Shown: positions 19,733 through 30,187, counted from the first letter of the stretch. The stretch is 64,000 nt of DNA from Microbacterium esteraromaticum (GCF_900163815.1 NZ_FUKO01000022.1:114776-178775); one strand, 5' to 3'. The notes: generated from the letters alone by a model not told the origin. Made by a program: numbers and translations.

Positions 19733-20851
19733 TCAGAACCCCGGGTACTCCTTGAGCTTCTCCTCGTAGGCGGCGCGGTCGGCATCGCTGAGCACCTCGC
19801 GCGCGAAGATCATCAGCTGCACGCCCTCGAGCGGCTCGCCGAACTGCTGCTGAATGGCCTCGCGCTGCTGGCGGAATTGCCCGGTGCTGTCTTTCGACAG
19901 GTCATAGGCGTCGACGTAGAACCGCAGCGGCTCCGGGAACTTGTCGGTGTAGTACTCCCAGGTGTGCTGGCGCTCGACCTCTGCCGAGCCGTACAGATTG
20001 GCCAGAACGTCTGGAGAGATGCCGGATTCGGGGGAGTTCAGGGCGTACAGATCCCACATCCCGTATTCGAGAACCACCTCGTTGATGACGCGGATGATCG
20101 CGCGTTTGCGACTGTTGTCCTGCACGGGCTCAGACGTCGTCCACGTGGTGGAGGTGTAGCGCTTGAGCATCGATTCGCCGCCGTAGCCGTTGCGCTCGGG
20201 ACTGATATCGACCTTCCCTCCCTCTACCCAGGTGTATCCGAACCGCTCGGTGACGCGCTCGCGCGCCTCGGCCATCAGCGCATCGCCCTTGGCCTGCACC
20301 TCTTCCAGGGTCATCCCGTTCAGCACATCGGAGTTGGCTGTGCCCTTCACCCCCGGGTAGCCCTGCTCGTGCTTCTGCTCATCGGACTTCGTGCCGTCAT
20401 ACGCGTGGGTGGCCGCCGACCGCAGCGCGCCCATCGCGCCGACGGTGGCGACGTTGAAGACGAGGGTCAGCGCGAGGGCGATGGAGCCCAGCATCCGTCC
20501 GCGCGGGGTGAGCATCGCCGCGACGATCACTCCGACGACGATCAACTGCAGCACGAGCAGCGTCGCGCCGTACAGCGCGTCGGTTCCGCCGGCGCCCATC
20601 ATCAGCAGCAGCACGAGCACGAACAGCGCCGTCACCGAGATCGCGATCAGCCCGATCGTGTTGACCGGCTTCTTCCCGGCCGGCCCGCCCGGTGCGTAGG
20701 TGACGTCGCCACTGCCGGATGCCGGGGGCAGCCCAGCTGCCGCATCCAGTCCACCGCCCGCGCGCCGTGCCCCGTGGTAGCCGCCGGGCGGAGGAAGCGG
20801 CGGTGCGCCCTCGGCGCCGCCGACGTACTTCGAGCGCTGATTCTCGGCCAT
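19733..20851 (-). CDS. membrane protein of unknown function, end of the MoxR/VWA operon
   Basis: Not assigned to a family. The protein has 372 residues: a Pro/Gly-rich cytoplasmic start, three hydrophobic helices between residues 75 and 150, then an extracytoplasmic-looking domain of about 220 residues. That domain has conserved-looking aromatic patches (RFGYTWVEGGKVDISPERNGYGG, HTWEYYTDKFPEPLRFYVDAYDL). The ATG at 20851 lies five bases after the stop of the upstream gene, so it belongs to the same operon. A GTG at 20863 is an alternative start. As the last gene of a MoxR/VWA operon it may be a substrate or partner of the complex; this is inference from position only. Confidence 0.6.
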   Translation of the reverse strand: MAENQRSKYVGGAEGAPPLPPPGGYHGARRAGGGLDAAAGLPPASGSGDVTYAPGGPAGKKPVNTIGLIAISVTALFVLVLLLMMGAGGTDALYGATLLVLQLIVVGVIVAAMLTPRGRMLGSIALALTLVFNVATVGAMGALRSAATHAYDGTKSDEQKHEQGYPGVKGTANSDVLNGMTLEEVQAKGDALMAEARERVTERFGYTWVEGGKVDISPERNGYGGESMLKRYTSTTWTTSEPVQDNSRKRAIIRVINEVVLEYGMWDLYALNSPESGISPDVLANLYGSAEVERQHTWEYYTDKFPEPLRFYVDAYDLSKDSTGQFRQQREAIQQQFGEPLEGVQLMIFAREVLSDADRAAYEEKLKEYPGF

Positions 20852-20856
20852 GTTCT

Positions 20857-21636
20857 CTACCACGGCTTGTCCGTCCCGCTGCCGCCCGATCCGCCTTCGT
20901 CGCCGCCGCCGAGCTGATCCTCGCGATCCTGGGCACCCTCATTGAGGCGCTCTTCGATGTCGTCGAGGTCGCTTTGCGAGGGCTGATCGCCGTCGTCTTC
21001 TTCCTGCGGATCCTGCGGCTGCTCGCCCTGGTCGGACTGCTGCTGGCTCTGCTGCTGCTTCTCCTGCTGGCGCTGCTGGTTGTCCTCCAGCGTCTCGCTC
21101 ATGTCGCGGTTCGGATCCGGCGACTGGTTCTGCGCGTCTTCGCTGTTGCACTCCTCCGGCGTCTCGGCCGTCATCTGCAGCGCTTCGCCGTAGAACTGGG
21201 CGGCGTGCGCGGCATCGCCATCGGCTTGCGCGGCATCTCCCTGCCGCTCCATCACCAGCGACAGGTTGATGCGCACGTAACAGACCTCCAGCCCCTGCGC
21301 GAGGGGCAGCGCCTCTTCGAGCTCGGTGCGGGCGTCGGGCAGCTTCTCGGCGCCTGCCAGCGCGGTGCCGATGTTGTACGGCGCTTTGAACTGCTCGAAC
21401 CAGTTCAGCCAGTCCTGGCCGCGCGCCGCCGCCTCGGATTCTGCGTACCCGGCACCGACGAACTCGCTGATCGACTGATGAGCGAACGCATACATGCTCA
21501 GCAGCTTGCCGACGAACAGCAGGGCGGCGAGGGTCAGCGGAAGGGTTCCGATCATGACCCAGCGGCGGATGCTGCGGCGCCGGCGGTTCACGGCGAGCAG
21601 CGCGGCTGCGGCATCGGCCCGGGTGGGATCAGTCAT
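20857..21636 (-). CDS. single-pass membrane protein with TPR-like and Gln-rich regions
   Basis: A 259-residue protein. One N-terminal helix (about residues 25-50) is followed by a helical, TPR-like segment (NIGTALAGAEKLPDARTELEEALPLAQG; AAHAAQFYGEALQM). A low-complexity tail from residue 165 is rich in Gln, Glu and Asp and ends in Gly/Ser. The layout resembles BatC-type proteins that accompany VWA proteins in MoxR/Bat operons. Its start overlaps the upstream VWA gene by eight bases. Confidence 0.65.
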   Translation of the reverse strand: MTDPTRADAAAALLAVNRRRRSIRRWVMIGTLPLTLAALLFVGKLLSMYAFAHQSISEFVGAGYAESEAAARGQDWLNWFEQFKAPYNIGTALAGAEKLPDARTELEEALPLAQGLEVCYVRINLSLVMERQGDAAQADGDAAHAAQFYGEALQMTAETPEECNSEDAQNQSPDPNRDMSETLEDNQQRQQEKQQQSQQQSDQGEQPQDPQEEDDGDQPSQSDLDDIEERLNEGAQDREDQLGGGDEGGSGGSGTDKPW

Positions 21637-22663
21637 CGCGCACCTCCGTCTGCGGGCGAGTGAGGGTGCGAAGACGCGTGACGAGCATCGTGGCGCGGGT
21701 GAGTTCGACCGCGATCAGCGCCAGCAGCACGAGCGCCAGGATCCAGTACAGCTCGATCACATTGCCGACCTCGCCGGATGCCGAGTAGTCGGTGGTGCTG
21801 GTCGGGGCGTCGGGGAGCGCGATCGCGGCATCCGCCGACCGGTGCTGGTACGTGACGCCGAGCTGCTCCGAGATCGTGCGCAGGTTGCCTTCATCGATCG
21901 TCGACATCGCCCGAGCGCCCTGGTACTCGATGTACTCCCCGGAGGGCTGACTGCCCGAGCCGGGCGAAAGGCGCCCGGTGGTCTTCTGCATGGGGCCGCC
22001 CTCTGCGGTGCCGTAGCCGAGCACGGCGCCACCGTCGACGTACTTGGCGCTCTTGGTGAACGATTCCGGGTCGCTCGAGATCGTCTGCTCGCCGTCGCCG
22101 AAGTAGAACACCATCCGGCTGCGGTCAGGGGCGCTCTTCGCCGCGGCGGAGAGCGTGTCGGCCAGCATCCGATTCGCGATGCCGATCGATGAGCCCCGCG
22201 ACTGGTCGGTGACCTCGGGGCGCATCACATCCAGGCTCGACATCAGCGCCGTGGCGTCGGTGGTCAGCGGCAGTCGCAGCTGCGCGGAAGCATCGAAGCT
22301 GATCAGCGAGAAGCGCGCACCGGGGTACTCATCGACGATCGACTGCACATCCTCGCGCACACCATCGAGGCGGGGCTGGTCGGCGCCCCAATCCTCGGCG
22401 ACGATGCTCGCGGTGGTGTCGACCACCAGCACGATGTCGGTGTCGGTGGCCAGTGCCTGCGAGGTGCCGCCGGGTATGCCCGGGCGCAGCAGCATCAGGA
22501 ACACGACGACGATCATCCCCAGGCGCAGCGCCCACAGGCCTCGTCCGCCGGAGCCCGCGACCGGGCCCTTCCTCGGGTTGATCAGCGCACGGACGGTGAG
22601 GTACACCAGCGGTGCGCACAGCAGCACCAGCAGCACAGGATGCAGAACCGGATGGAAGATCAC
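21629..22663 (-). CDS. VWA domain membrane protein (BatA/BatB type), T-variant MIDAS
   Basis: A 344-residue protein with two helices before the domain (about 9-28, 47-60), a von Willebrand factor A domain (residues 75-260) and one C-terminal helix near 305-325. The metal site reads DTTAS at residues 82-86, that is D-x-T-x-S instead of the usual D-x-S-x-S; the hydroxyl is kept. The GTG at 22663 overlaps the stop of the upstream VWA gene and has GGAGG eight bases upstream, so it is preferred over an earlier in-frame start. The protein probably works with the second VWA protein and the MoxR ATPase as a membrane chaperone-like complex. Confidence 0.8.
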   Translation of the reverse strand: MIFHPVLHPVLLVLLCAPLVYLTVRALINPRKGPVAGSGGRGLWALRLGMIVVVFLMLLRPGIPGGTSQALATDTDIVLVVDTTASIVAEDWGADQPRLDGVREDVQSIVDEYPGARFSLISFDASAQLRLPLTTDATALMSSLDVMRPEVTDQSRGSSIGIANRMLADTLSAAAKSAPDRSRMVFYFGDGEQTISSDPESFTKSAKYVDGGAVLGYGTAEGGPMQKTTGRLSPGSGSQPSGEYIEYQGARAMSTIDEGNLRTISEQLGVTYQHRSADAAIALPDAPTSTTDYSASGEVGNVIELYWILALVLLALIAVELTRATMLVTRLRTLTRPQTEVRDD

Positions 22664-23646
22664 AGGCGCACCCTCCACAGCAATACCAGGAAGCCCAGCA
22701 CGGCGACGAGCATCGCCGCGACCCACAGGTTCGGATTGTCGACCCAGATCACCTGGGCCTGCCCCTTCAGGGCGGTCGCCTCCTGCTTCTGGATCTCCGT
22801 GATGATGTCTGCCACGGTCGTCGTGCCCCGGAGCGCATACGACTGGCCGCCGGTCAGCTGCGCGGCATTCTCGAGCTCGGCACTGACCTCGGCATCCTTG
22901 CCCTGCACCGGGTTCAGCGCGAAGACGCGCACCTGCTTCGACTTCGCATATTGGGCGGCTTCTTCGACAGTGAGGATCGAGGCACCGGCGACCTCGTTGT
23001 CGGTGGCGAAGATCACCGAACGCGAGCGGTCGTCTTCGAGGTGGTCGAAGCGCAGCGTGCAGGCGGCCAGCCCGTCGCCGATGAGGGAGGCACCAGGTCC
23101 GTTCATGGTGCCGACCCAGTGCTCGGGGATGTCATCCATATAATCGAAGCTGGAGCGGACGTTCTTCAGCTGCTCGCGGATGAACGGATAGTCATCGGTG
23201 AGTGGAAACACCTGCACCGGAGAACTGTTGAAGATCGTCAGTCCGATGCGCTCACCCTCGAAGCCGTCCAGCAGCTCCTCGAACACGCTGAGCACCTCGA
23301 TATCGACATCAGACATCGACCCGGAGACGTCCAGGCACAGCATGATGTCGCGGCTGTTGTCGATCGGCTGGATCGTCTTGGCGGCCATCGGCCGCGCCGC
23401 GACGACCCCGCCGAGCAGCACGGCGACAGCGCCGAGAGCCAAGATGGCGGAAAGCAGGCTGATGCGGCGGTTGATCGCAGAGCGGAACGACGGCAGGGCC
23501 CGCAGCCTCTCGGCGCGGGAGATGAGAGCGGAGGGGGTCGCTTCAGTGTGCTGGTCGGCACGACGGCCGAGCAGGATGCCGATGATCACCGCCGCAGCCA
23601 GTACGCCGAGGGCGACGAGGATGATCCACCAGGTGTTCAGTGCCAC
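22660..23646 (-). CDS. VWA domain membrane protein (BatA type)
   Basis: A 328-residue protein with N-terminal helices (about 5-27 and 62-84), a VWA domain with a canonical metal site DVSGS (residues 106-110), and one helix at the C terminus (MLVAVLGFLVLLWRV). This is the common layout of the BatA family found beside MoxR ATPases and DUF58 proteins. It overlaps the upstream gene by 10 bases and the downstream VWA gene by four. Role by family: assembly or stress function at the membrane; the target is not known. Confidence 0.85.
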   Translation of the reverse strand: MALNTWWIILVALGVLAAAVIIGILLGRRADQHTEATPSALISRAERLRALPSFRSAINRRISLLSAILALGAVAVLLGGVVAARPMAAKTIQPIDNSRDIMLCLDVSGSMSDVDIEVLSVFEELLDGFEGERIGLTIFNSSPVQVFPLTDDYPFIREQLKNVRSSFDYMDDIPEHWVGTMNGPGASLIGDGLAACTLRFDHLEDDRSRSVIFATDNEVAGASILTVEEAAQYAKSKQVRVFALNPVQGKDAEVSAELENAAQLTGGQSYALRGTTTVADIITEIQKQEATALKGQAQVIWVDNPNLWVAAMLVAVLGFLVLLWRVRL

Positions 23647-24125
23647 GTCGTCACCACCTTGCGAGCGGCCTCTGCGCCGTAGGTCGGATCGATCGCCGGG
23701 CCGCGCTGGAAGATGCTCGGGTAGTAGTGCCGGCGGATCGCGTCGATGAGCGCCGGGTCGACACCGCGCTCGACCAGGTCTTCGAGCGAGAGTACCGGCG
23801 CTTCCAGACCCGAGTATTCGTTCACGAAGCTGCGGACGACCCGGCTGAGTTCGAGGTTCGCCTTGTGCGGGTCTATATTCTCAGCACGGTATGCGTCTTC
23901 GATCTGCTGCACGTCAGCGAGATACTCGGTGCGCAGCTGAGCGAGGACCTCGGTCGTCGGCGGCAGCAGCACACCGGTGCCCGGGAGCGTGATGCTGCGC
24001 TTCGGCCGGGTGGAGCGGATCAGCAGCCAGGCGGCGAGTCCGAGCAGCACGAGGATGCCGATCGCCAGCAGGATCCAGCCCCAGCCGTACTGGACTGGGG
24101 GATAGAGCTCATCAGAGGCGGGCAT
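23637..24125 (-). CDS. small membrane protein of the MoxR operon (DUF4381-like)
   Basis: A 162-residue protein with one N-terminal helix (about residues 12-34) followed by a soluble helical domain containing LRTEYLADVQQIEDAYRAENIDP and VVRSFVNEYSGL. Position and layout match the small DUF4381-type proteins between DUF58 and VWA genes in Bat-like operons, but the assignment is by context. The ATG at 24125 overlaps the DUF58 gene by 14 bases; an earlier start would extend far into that gene. Confidence 0.65.
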   Translation of the reverse strand: MPASDELYPPVQYGWGWILLAIGILVLLGLAAWLLIRSTRPKRSITLPGTGVLLPPTTEVLAQLRTEYLADVQQIEDAYRAENIDPHKANLELSRVVRSFVNEYSGLEAPVLSLEDLVERGVDPALIDAIRRHYYPSIFQRGPAIDPTYGAEAARKVVTTWH

Positions 24126-24999
24126 TCGACCTCCGGTTGAGCATCGCCAGCAGCGCCGGCACGGCAGCATCCTGTCCGCCGAACTCGGCATGCGTGATCT
24201 CGAGCCGGCGCAGCAGGTCGTGGCGACGTGCCGTCTCGGCCGCCTCCTGCGCAGCGAGCTCGGTCAGCACCTCGTCGTCTCCCTGCACGAAGCCAGGCAC
24301 CGCCCAGCCGCTGTCGACGTCGCGCCGCCCCGCTCCGCCGCCCTCGCGCACCACAGGGTCGGCATCGCGAATCGTCAACCACAGCACGTCGTGCTGCACC
24401 TTGAGCCGGCGCAGCATCCGGTCGGTATCCGAGGTCAACGGGGCTTCGTCGGTGACGATGACGACGATCATGCGGCGGGCGATGTTGCGGGCCACATAGT
24501 TCAGCAGAGCGTCACGATCGTTGGGAGTGGTGCTCTCGCGGATCGTTCGGTCGATCGTGCGCAGCGCGTGCTCGAGCGACCCCTCGCTGCCACCGGGTGG
24601 CAGACGGCGCACCTGCTCGGCATCCCCGTAGACGACCGAGAAATCGTCGCCGTGGCGCACGGTGAGAAAACCCAGGGCTCCGGTGACCAGCACCGCCAGC
24701 TCGCGCTTCGAGGTCTCGTCCTCGGCGAGGGCATTCATGCCGCGACCGGCATCTACCAGGAACAGCACGGTGTGCATGCGCGTGGCCTTGGTGCGCTTGA
24801 TGAGCGGCTCGCCCTGTTTGGCGGTGGCACGCCAGTCGATATCGCGCACCTGGTCGCCGTACTCGTACGGCCGCAGATCCTCGAAGTCGAGGCTGCGACC
24901 GCGCATCAGCGATGCGTACGCGCCATCGAGCGCGTGCATCGACTTCTGCGACGAGCGGATGAAGAGCTTGCTCTTCACCTGGGTGATCAACGGCTGCAT
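24112..24999 (-). CDS. DUF58 domain-containing protein
   Basis: A 295-residue soluble protein of the DUF58 family, a VWA-like fold partnered with MoxR ATPases. The family signature is clear: GRSLDFEDLRPYEYGDQVRD and IDWRATAKQGEPLIK near residues 35-70, then VLFLVDAGRGM at a position equivalent to a VWA metal site. It starts 26 bases after the moxR stop and overlaps the following small membrane gene, consistent with one operon. Confidence 0.88.
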   Translation of the reverse strand: MQPLITQVKSKLFIRSSQKSMHALDGAYASLMRGRSLDFEDLRPYEYGDQVRDIDWRATAKQGEPLIKRTKATRMHTVLFLVDAGRGMNALAEDETSKRELAVLVTGALGFLTVRHGDDFSVVYGDAEQVRRLPPGGSEGSLEHALRTIDRTIRESTTPNDRDALLNYVARNIARRMIVVIVTDEAPLTSDTDRMLRRLKVQHDVLWLTIRDADPVVREGGGAGRRDVDSGWAVPGFVQGDDEVLTELAAQEAAETARRHDLLRRLEITHAEFGGQDAAVPALLAMLNRRSNARL

Positions 25000-25025
25000 G
25001 GAGGCCTGTGCGTGTCGGGGGCGGA

Positions 25026-26117
<1,092 letters not shown>

Positions 26118-26308
26118 CTGGTTCTCCTCGCGTCGGGGAGCAGGCGACGACCGCAGATCCCCGGAAACAGCGTAACCGCTGGCCCGCGGCCGATCAGTCG
26201 AGGAGCATGGGTTGAATTGCCCATACCCCATTTTGGTTCTGCCGCACAACTGCGAGACAGTGGTCGGATGCCCATCGGCGGGTCGATGGGCGCGGAACCG
26301 CGTCTGGA

Positions 26309-26626
26309 ACCGATCTGAACGGTCTGCACGTGCCGAAGGGCGGCATCGTGCAGGTGCTCTCGCACGCGGTCGGCACCGACCCGGCGCGCATGGGCGACGA
26401 ACCCGGCTTCGACATCGAGGTAGAGAACCGCCCACTTCATTCGGGGTTCGGCGGCGGCATCCATCACTGCCTCGGCCACTTCGTCGCCCGCACCGACATG
26501 GCGGTCGCGCTCCCGCTGCTCGCCCAGCGGATGCCGGATGCCGTGCCTGACGGGCCGGGCGAATGGCTCCCCGTCTCGGGCAACACCGGACCGGTGCGCT
26601 ATCCCATCCGCTTCACCGCGCCATAA
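26309..26626 (+). pseudogene. cytochrome P450 C-terminal remnant
   Basis: Only the last 100 or so residues of a P450 are present. They include the heme-ligand loop FGGGIHHCLGHFVARTDMA, whose cysteine is the thiolate ligand, preceded by LNGLHVPKGGIVQVLSHAVGTDP, which matches the region before the heme loop. Complete P450s have about 400 residues, and the helices carrying the oxygen-binding threonine and the ExxR motif are missing. No start codon with a ribosome-binding site is evident. It is probably a deletion remnant left between the moxR promoter region and the Pr6Pr gene. Confidence 0.8.
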
Positions 26627-26671
26627 GCCCCGGCGCGGGGCGCTGCAGCGGATGCGGGTCGGCGGGTCGGC

Positions 26672-27379
26672 TCAGCCGACCAACTCGCCATCAGGGGCGG
26701 ATGCTGCGCGCCGGCGCCCGACCAGGATCACACCGGCGCCGACTGCGACGATCACCAATGCGATGCCGATGATGTACGCGAGGACCCCGAGATAGCCGCC
26801 CTGCAGGTGCGGGTCGAGGAACGGATACGGGTACCACCAGGCGTTGCCCGTCGCCGGTCCGATGATGAAGTTGGCGCGCAGCAGCGTGTACACCGCCCAC
26901 GCGATCGGAAACGCCACGATCACGCCGAGTGACCTATAGGGCAGCGCCCGGCGGTGCGGCGCCAGGAGCACATCGGCGAGCATCACCAGCGGAATGATGA
27001 CGTGCAGCGTCTCGTTCGTCCAGACATCCGAGATGCCGCCGATCGCGATGTGCCGCAGCAGCAGGTTGTAGACGATGCCGGTCACGATCATGTAGGCCGA
27101 GGCGCAGGCGAACAGCGTCGACAGCCATACCGGCTCTGGCCGCCGGTCTCGGTGATGGCGCAGCATCCATACCGCGCCGATCACGAGCGTCGCCGCTGCG
27201 ATCAGATTTGAGAGCACGGTGAAGTAGCTGAAGAAGTTCGCCCCGACCGTCGGCACGTGAGACCCCCACGCGGTCTCGGCTGCGCGGGCGTTGCCGATCG
27301 CGAGCGTCAACTGCCGGATCAATGCCGCGAATCCCAGCACGGCGGCCGCCATTCGCACCCACGGCCACCACGTTGTCAT
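26672..27379 (-). CDS. Pr6Pr family six-helix membrane protein
   Basis: A 235-residue integral membrane protein with six predicted helices and FAR-17a/AIG1-like features. Conserved-looking patches are FFSYFTVLSNLIAA, TGIVYNLLLRH and NETLHVIIPLVMLADVLLAPH, plus a last section with WYPYPFLDPH. Members are called Pr6Pr; the function is unknown. It is divergent from purA with a 111-base gap that contains an imperfect dyad GCAGAA...TTCTGC at 27381-27402. Confidence 0.8.
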   Translation of the reverse strand: MTTWWPWVRMAAAVLGFAALIRQLTLAIGNARAAETAWGSHVPTVGANFFSYFTVLSNLIAAATLVIGAVWMLRHHRDRRPEPVWLSTLFACASAYMIVTGIVYNLLLRHIAIGGISDVWTNETLHVIIPLVMLADVLLAPHRRALPYRSLGVIVAFPIAWAVYTLLRANFIIGPATGNAWWYPYPFLDPHLQGGYLGVLAYIIGIALVIVAVGAGVILVGRRRAASAPDGELVG

Positions 27380-27490
27380 GGCAGAACTCTAGTGAATTCT
27401 GCTCGCCCGGTAGTATGGAGTCGCCCGTTCGGGCCAGCTCAACTGCCGGTGCAAACCCGGCGAACAGCGTGCATTACAAGGGGATGACCC

Positions 27491-28777
27491 ATGCCAGGAA
27501 TCGTGATCGTCGGCGTCCAGTGGGGCGATGAGGGCAAGGGCAAGGCAACAGACCTGCTCGGTGAGCGCACCGACTGGGTGGTGAAGTTCAACGGCGGCAA
27601 CAACGCCGGGCACACCGTCGTCGTCGGCGACGAGAAGTACGCCCTGCACCTGCTGCCCTCCGGCATCCTCACCCCCGGCGTCAATGCTGTCATCGGCAAC
27701 GGCGTCGTCGTCGACCTCGAAGTGCTCTTCCACGAGCTCGAAGCGCTCTCTGCCCGTGGCGTCGACATCTCGCGGTTGCGGGTCAGCGCGAACGCGCACA
27801 TCATCACCCAGTACCACCGCACCCTCGACAAGGTGACCGAGCGCTTCCTCGGCAAGCGCATGATCGGCACCACCGGGCGCGGCATCGGCCCCGCCTATGC
27901 CGACAAGATCAACCGCGTCGGCATCCGCGTGCAGGACCTGTTCGACGAGAACATCCTGCGTCAGAAGGTCGAGGGCGCGCTCGACCAGAAGAACCACCTG
28001 CTGGTGAAGATCTTCAACCGCCGCGCGATCACCGCTGACGAGATCGTCGAAGACCTGCTCTCCTACGCCGAGCGCGTGCGGCCGATGGTCGCCGACACCG
28101 GGTACCTGCTCGACGAGGCGCTCAAGCGCGGCGAGGTCGTGGTGTTCGAGGGCGGCCAGGCCACCATGCTCGACATCGATCACGGCACCTACCCGTTCGT
28201 GACCTCATCGACCGCGACCGCTGCGGGCGCAGCATCCGGTTCCGGCGTCGGCCCCGGCCGGCTCGACCGCATCGTCGGCATCGTCAAGGCCTACACGACC
28301 CGCGTGGGCTCGGGTCCGTTCCCGACCGAGCTGTTCGACGAGCAGGGCGACTGGCTGCGCAAGCAGGGCTTCGAGTTCGGCACCACCACCGGCCGCCCGC
28401 GCCGCGTCGGCTGGTACGACGCCCCGATCACCCGTTACGCGACTCGCGTGAACGGCATCACCGACCTGGTGGTCACCAAGCTCGACATCCTCACCGGACT
28501 CGACAAGATTCCGGTCTGCGTCGCGTACGACGTCGAGGGCACCCGCTTCGATGATGTGCCGGTGAACCAGACCGACTTTCACCACGCGAAGCCGATCTAC
28601 GAGTACTTCCCCGGCTGGAGCGAAGACATCTCCACCGCACGCAGCTTCGATGACCTGCCGAAGAACGCGCAGGACTACGTGCTGACGCTCGAGAAGATGA
28701 GCGGCACCCGCATCTCGGTGATCGGCGTCGGCCCCGAGCGCGACCAGGTCATCGTGCGCACCGACCTGCTCGACTGA
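27491..28777 (+). CDS. purA: adenylosuccinate synthase
   Basis: GTP-dependent ligation of IMP and aspartate to adenylosuccinate, first committed step to AMP. The protein has the normal length of 428 residues. The P-loop [10 protein letters not shown] has the catalytic Asp13, and His41 lies in [25 protein letters not shown] and the C-terminal [12 protein letters not shown] segment are also present. A likely -10 TAGTAT lies at 27411-27416. The gene stands alone; a tandem repeat and a long hairpin follow it. Confidence 0.97.
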   Translation: MPGIVIVGVQWGDEGKGKATDLLGERTDWVVKFNGGNNAGHTVVVGDEKYALHLLPSGILTPGVNAVIGNGVVVDLEVLFHELEALSARGVDISRLRVSANAHIITQYHRTLDKVTERFLGKRMIGTTGRGIGPAYADKINRVGIRVQDLFDENILRQKVEGALDQKNHLLVKIFNRRAITADEIVEDLLSYAERVRPMVADTGYLLDEALKRGEVVVFEGGQATMLDIDHGTYPFVTSSTATAAGAASGSGVGPGRLDRIVGIVKAYTTRVGSGPFPTELFDEQGDWLRKQGFEFGTTTGRPRRVGWYDAPITRYATRVNGITDLVVTKLDILTGLDKIPVCVAYDVEGTRFDDVPVNQTDFHHAKPIYEYFPGWSEDISTARSFDDLPKNAQDYVLTLEKMSGTRISVIGVGPERDQVIVRTDLLD

Positions 28778-28779
28778 CC

Positions 28780-28821
28780 CGGTCTCCGGTCTCCGGTCGC
28801 CGGTCGCCGGTCGCCGGTCTC
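28780..28821. repeat. six tandem copies of a 7-bp unit
   Basis: Units CGGTCTC, CGGTCTC, CGGTCGC, CGGTCGC, CGGTCGC, CGGTCTC start two bases after the purA stop. This is slippage-type repetition; copy number may vary between strains. Confidence 0.9.
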
Positions 28822-28885
28822 CGTCTATTTGGCGTGAAGTACCGAAATTACGCTGCTGAAGGCAGACTTTGCGCCAAATAGACGG
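28821..28885. repeat. long hairpin element with 20-bp arms
   Basis: Left arm CCGTCTATTTGGCGTGAAGT (28821-28840) pairs with 28866-28885 through 18 Watson-Crick and two G-U pairs around a 25-base loop. There is no T-run after the stem. It lies between purA and the lactonase gene and may serve as terminator or be a mobile palindromic element. Confidence 0.8.
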
Positions 28886-28908
28886 GGGCGATGTGCGAGT
28901 GTGAACAT

Positions 28909-30015
28909 ATGACGCGATTCTGGGTCGGCGGGTACGGTTCCGATCAGGGTGGGGATGCTGAGGGCATCGGGCTTCTCGCCGTGGATGAGGGGCGCGGGGC
29001 ATCGACCCTCGCCTACCGCGGTCTCGCCGCGCCGATCGCGTCGCCGTCGTGGCTCGCGCAGCATCCGTCGCTCGATGTCGTCTACGCGGCGCAGGAGGGC
29101 GCCGGCACCGTGCAGGCGTTCGCACGCTCCGGCGAGGCGACACTGCGACCCCTCGGGCCAGCGCTCGCCGCAGGTGAGATCGTCTGCCACCTCTCCGTTT
29201 CCCTCGACCGGCGGATGCTGATCGCCAGCTGCTACGGCGACGGCCGCGTCGTCCGCTACGGAATCGCCGACGACGGACACCTCGTCGAGCCGGCGCCCGA
29301 CAAGGCTGCTGCCCTGCGCGCGGCGCTGTTCGGCACCCGCGATCCGGCTGACCTCGAGGCCTCCGAATCGAGCGGCGGATCCCCGGCATCCGACCCGTAC
29401 CCCACCCCGATGGGCGCCGAGCCCCGCGTCTCCCGCGCGCATGCCTCGGTGTTCCTCCCCGACGGGCGGATCGCGACCACCGACCTCGGCTTCGACCTAG
29501 TGCGCATCTGGCGCCATGACCTGACCCTCGATCACGAGGTCGTGCTGCCGCGTGGCACGGGGCCGCGGCACATGGTGCTGCACCCGAGCGGGCACCTGCA
29601 CGTGGTCACCGAGTACTCCTGCGAGGTGTTCACCCTGGCATCCGCCCGCGACGGCACCTGGGGGCTGGTCTCGGCGACCCCCGCCGCGGAGATCGCGCAG
29701 ATCGGCTTCGACTTCGCTGCCGAGCTGACGCGCTCGCGTGACGGAGAGACGCTGTACACGGCGCTGCGCGGCAGCAACACGATCGCCGCACTCCGCGTGC
29801 GCGGCGCGGGCGAGGTGCTCGAGCCGCTCGCACTGGCCGATTCCGGTGTCAACTGGCCGCGCCACCACCTCGTCTACGACGGCACGCTGCTCGTCGCCGG
29901 GCAGAAGTCGAACACGATCAGCGTGCTCGATCTCGACGAGCGCACCGGCGCTCCGCAAGACGTGCGCCACATCGCGACGGCGCCCAGCCCATCGCACCTG
30001 CTGCCGGTGCGCTGA
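28909..30015 (+). CDS. lactonase family protein (seven-bladed beta-propeller)
   Basis: A 368-residue cytoplasmic protein of the 6-phosphogluconolactonase / carboxy-cis,cis-muconate cyclizing enzyme family. Propeller repeats are visible as FWVGGYGSDQGG, SPSWLAQHPSLDVVYAAQE, CHLSVSLDRRMLIASCYGDG, PRHMVLHPSGHLHVVTEYS, and LPSPSHLLPV-type closure. It may hydrolyse a sugar lactone; the substrate is unknown. Starts at 28891 and 28909 are both possible; the second matches the usual family start (MTRFWVGGYG). An Asp/Glu/Ser insertion near residue 155 (ESSGGSPASDPYP) is not typical. Confidence 0.82.
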   Translation: MTRFWVGGYGSDQGGDAEGIGLLAVDEGRGASTLAYRGLAAPIASPSWLAQHPSLDVVYAAQEGAGTVQAFARSGEATLRPLGPALAAGEIVCHLSVSLDRRMLIASCYGDGRVVRYGIADDGHLVEPAPDKAAALRAALFGTRDPADLEASESSGGSPASDPYPTPMGAEPRVSRAHASVFLPDGRIATTDLGFDLVRIWRHDLTLDHEVVLPRGTGPRHMVLHPSGHLHVVTEYSCEVFTLASARDGTWGLVSATPAAEIAQIGFDFAAELTRSRDGETLYTALRGSNTIAALRVRGAGEVLEPLALADSGVNWPRHHLVYDGTLLVAGQKSNTISVLDLDERTGAPQDVRHIATAPSPSHLLPVR

Positions 30016-30060
30016 GCCCGCTGTGCCCGGGCCGGCCGCGCCTGGCATCCACTTCTCCGC

Positions 30061-30134
30061 AGTTCTGCACTATCTCGCAGATGATTTGGGTTAGCCGTGC
30101 GGAGTTGCGCCGATCTGCGCAGTTGCGCAGAACT
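30061..30134. repeat. nested inverted repeat between genes
   Basis: AGTTCTGC (30061-30068) pairs with GCAGAACT (30127-30134). Inside it, GCAGAT (30077-30082) pairs with ATCTGC (30113-30118). This is a hairpin-capable element between the lactonase and reductase genes. Confidence 0.65.
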
Positions 30135-30187
30135 CGCTCCGCTGTCAACCCCGTGACAGTGTCGGCGGTCTGGGCGAGACTGGCGGG

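Noticed and set aside
28780..28821. Short tandem repeats considered as a CRISPR array
   Set aside because: Units are 7 bp with no spacers and no cas genes nearby.
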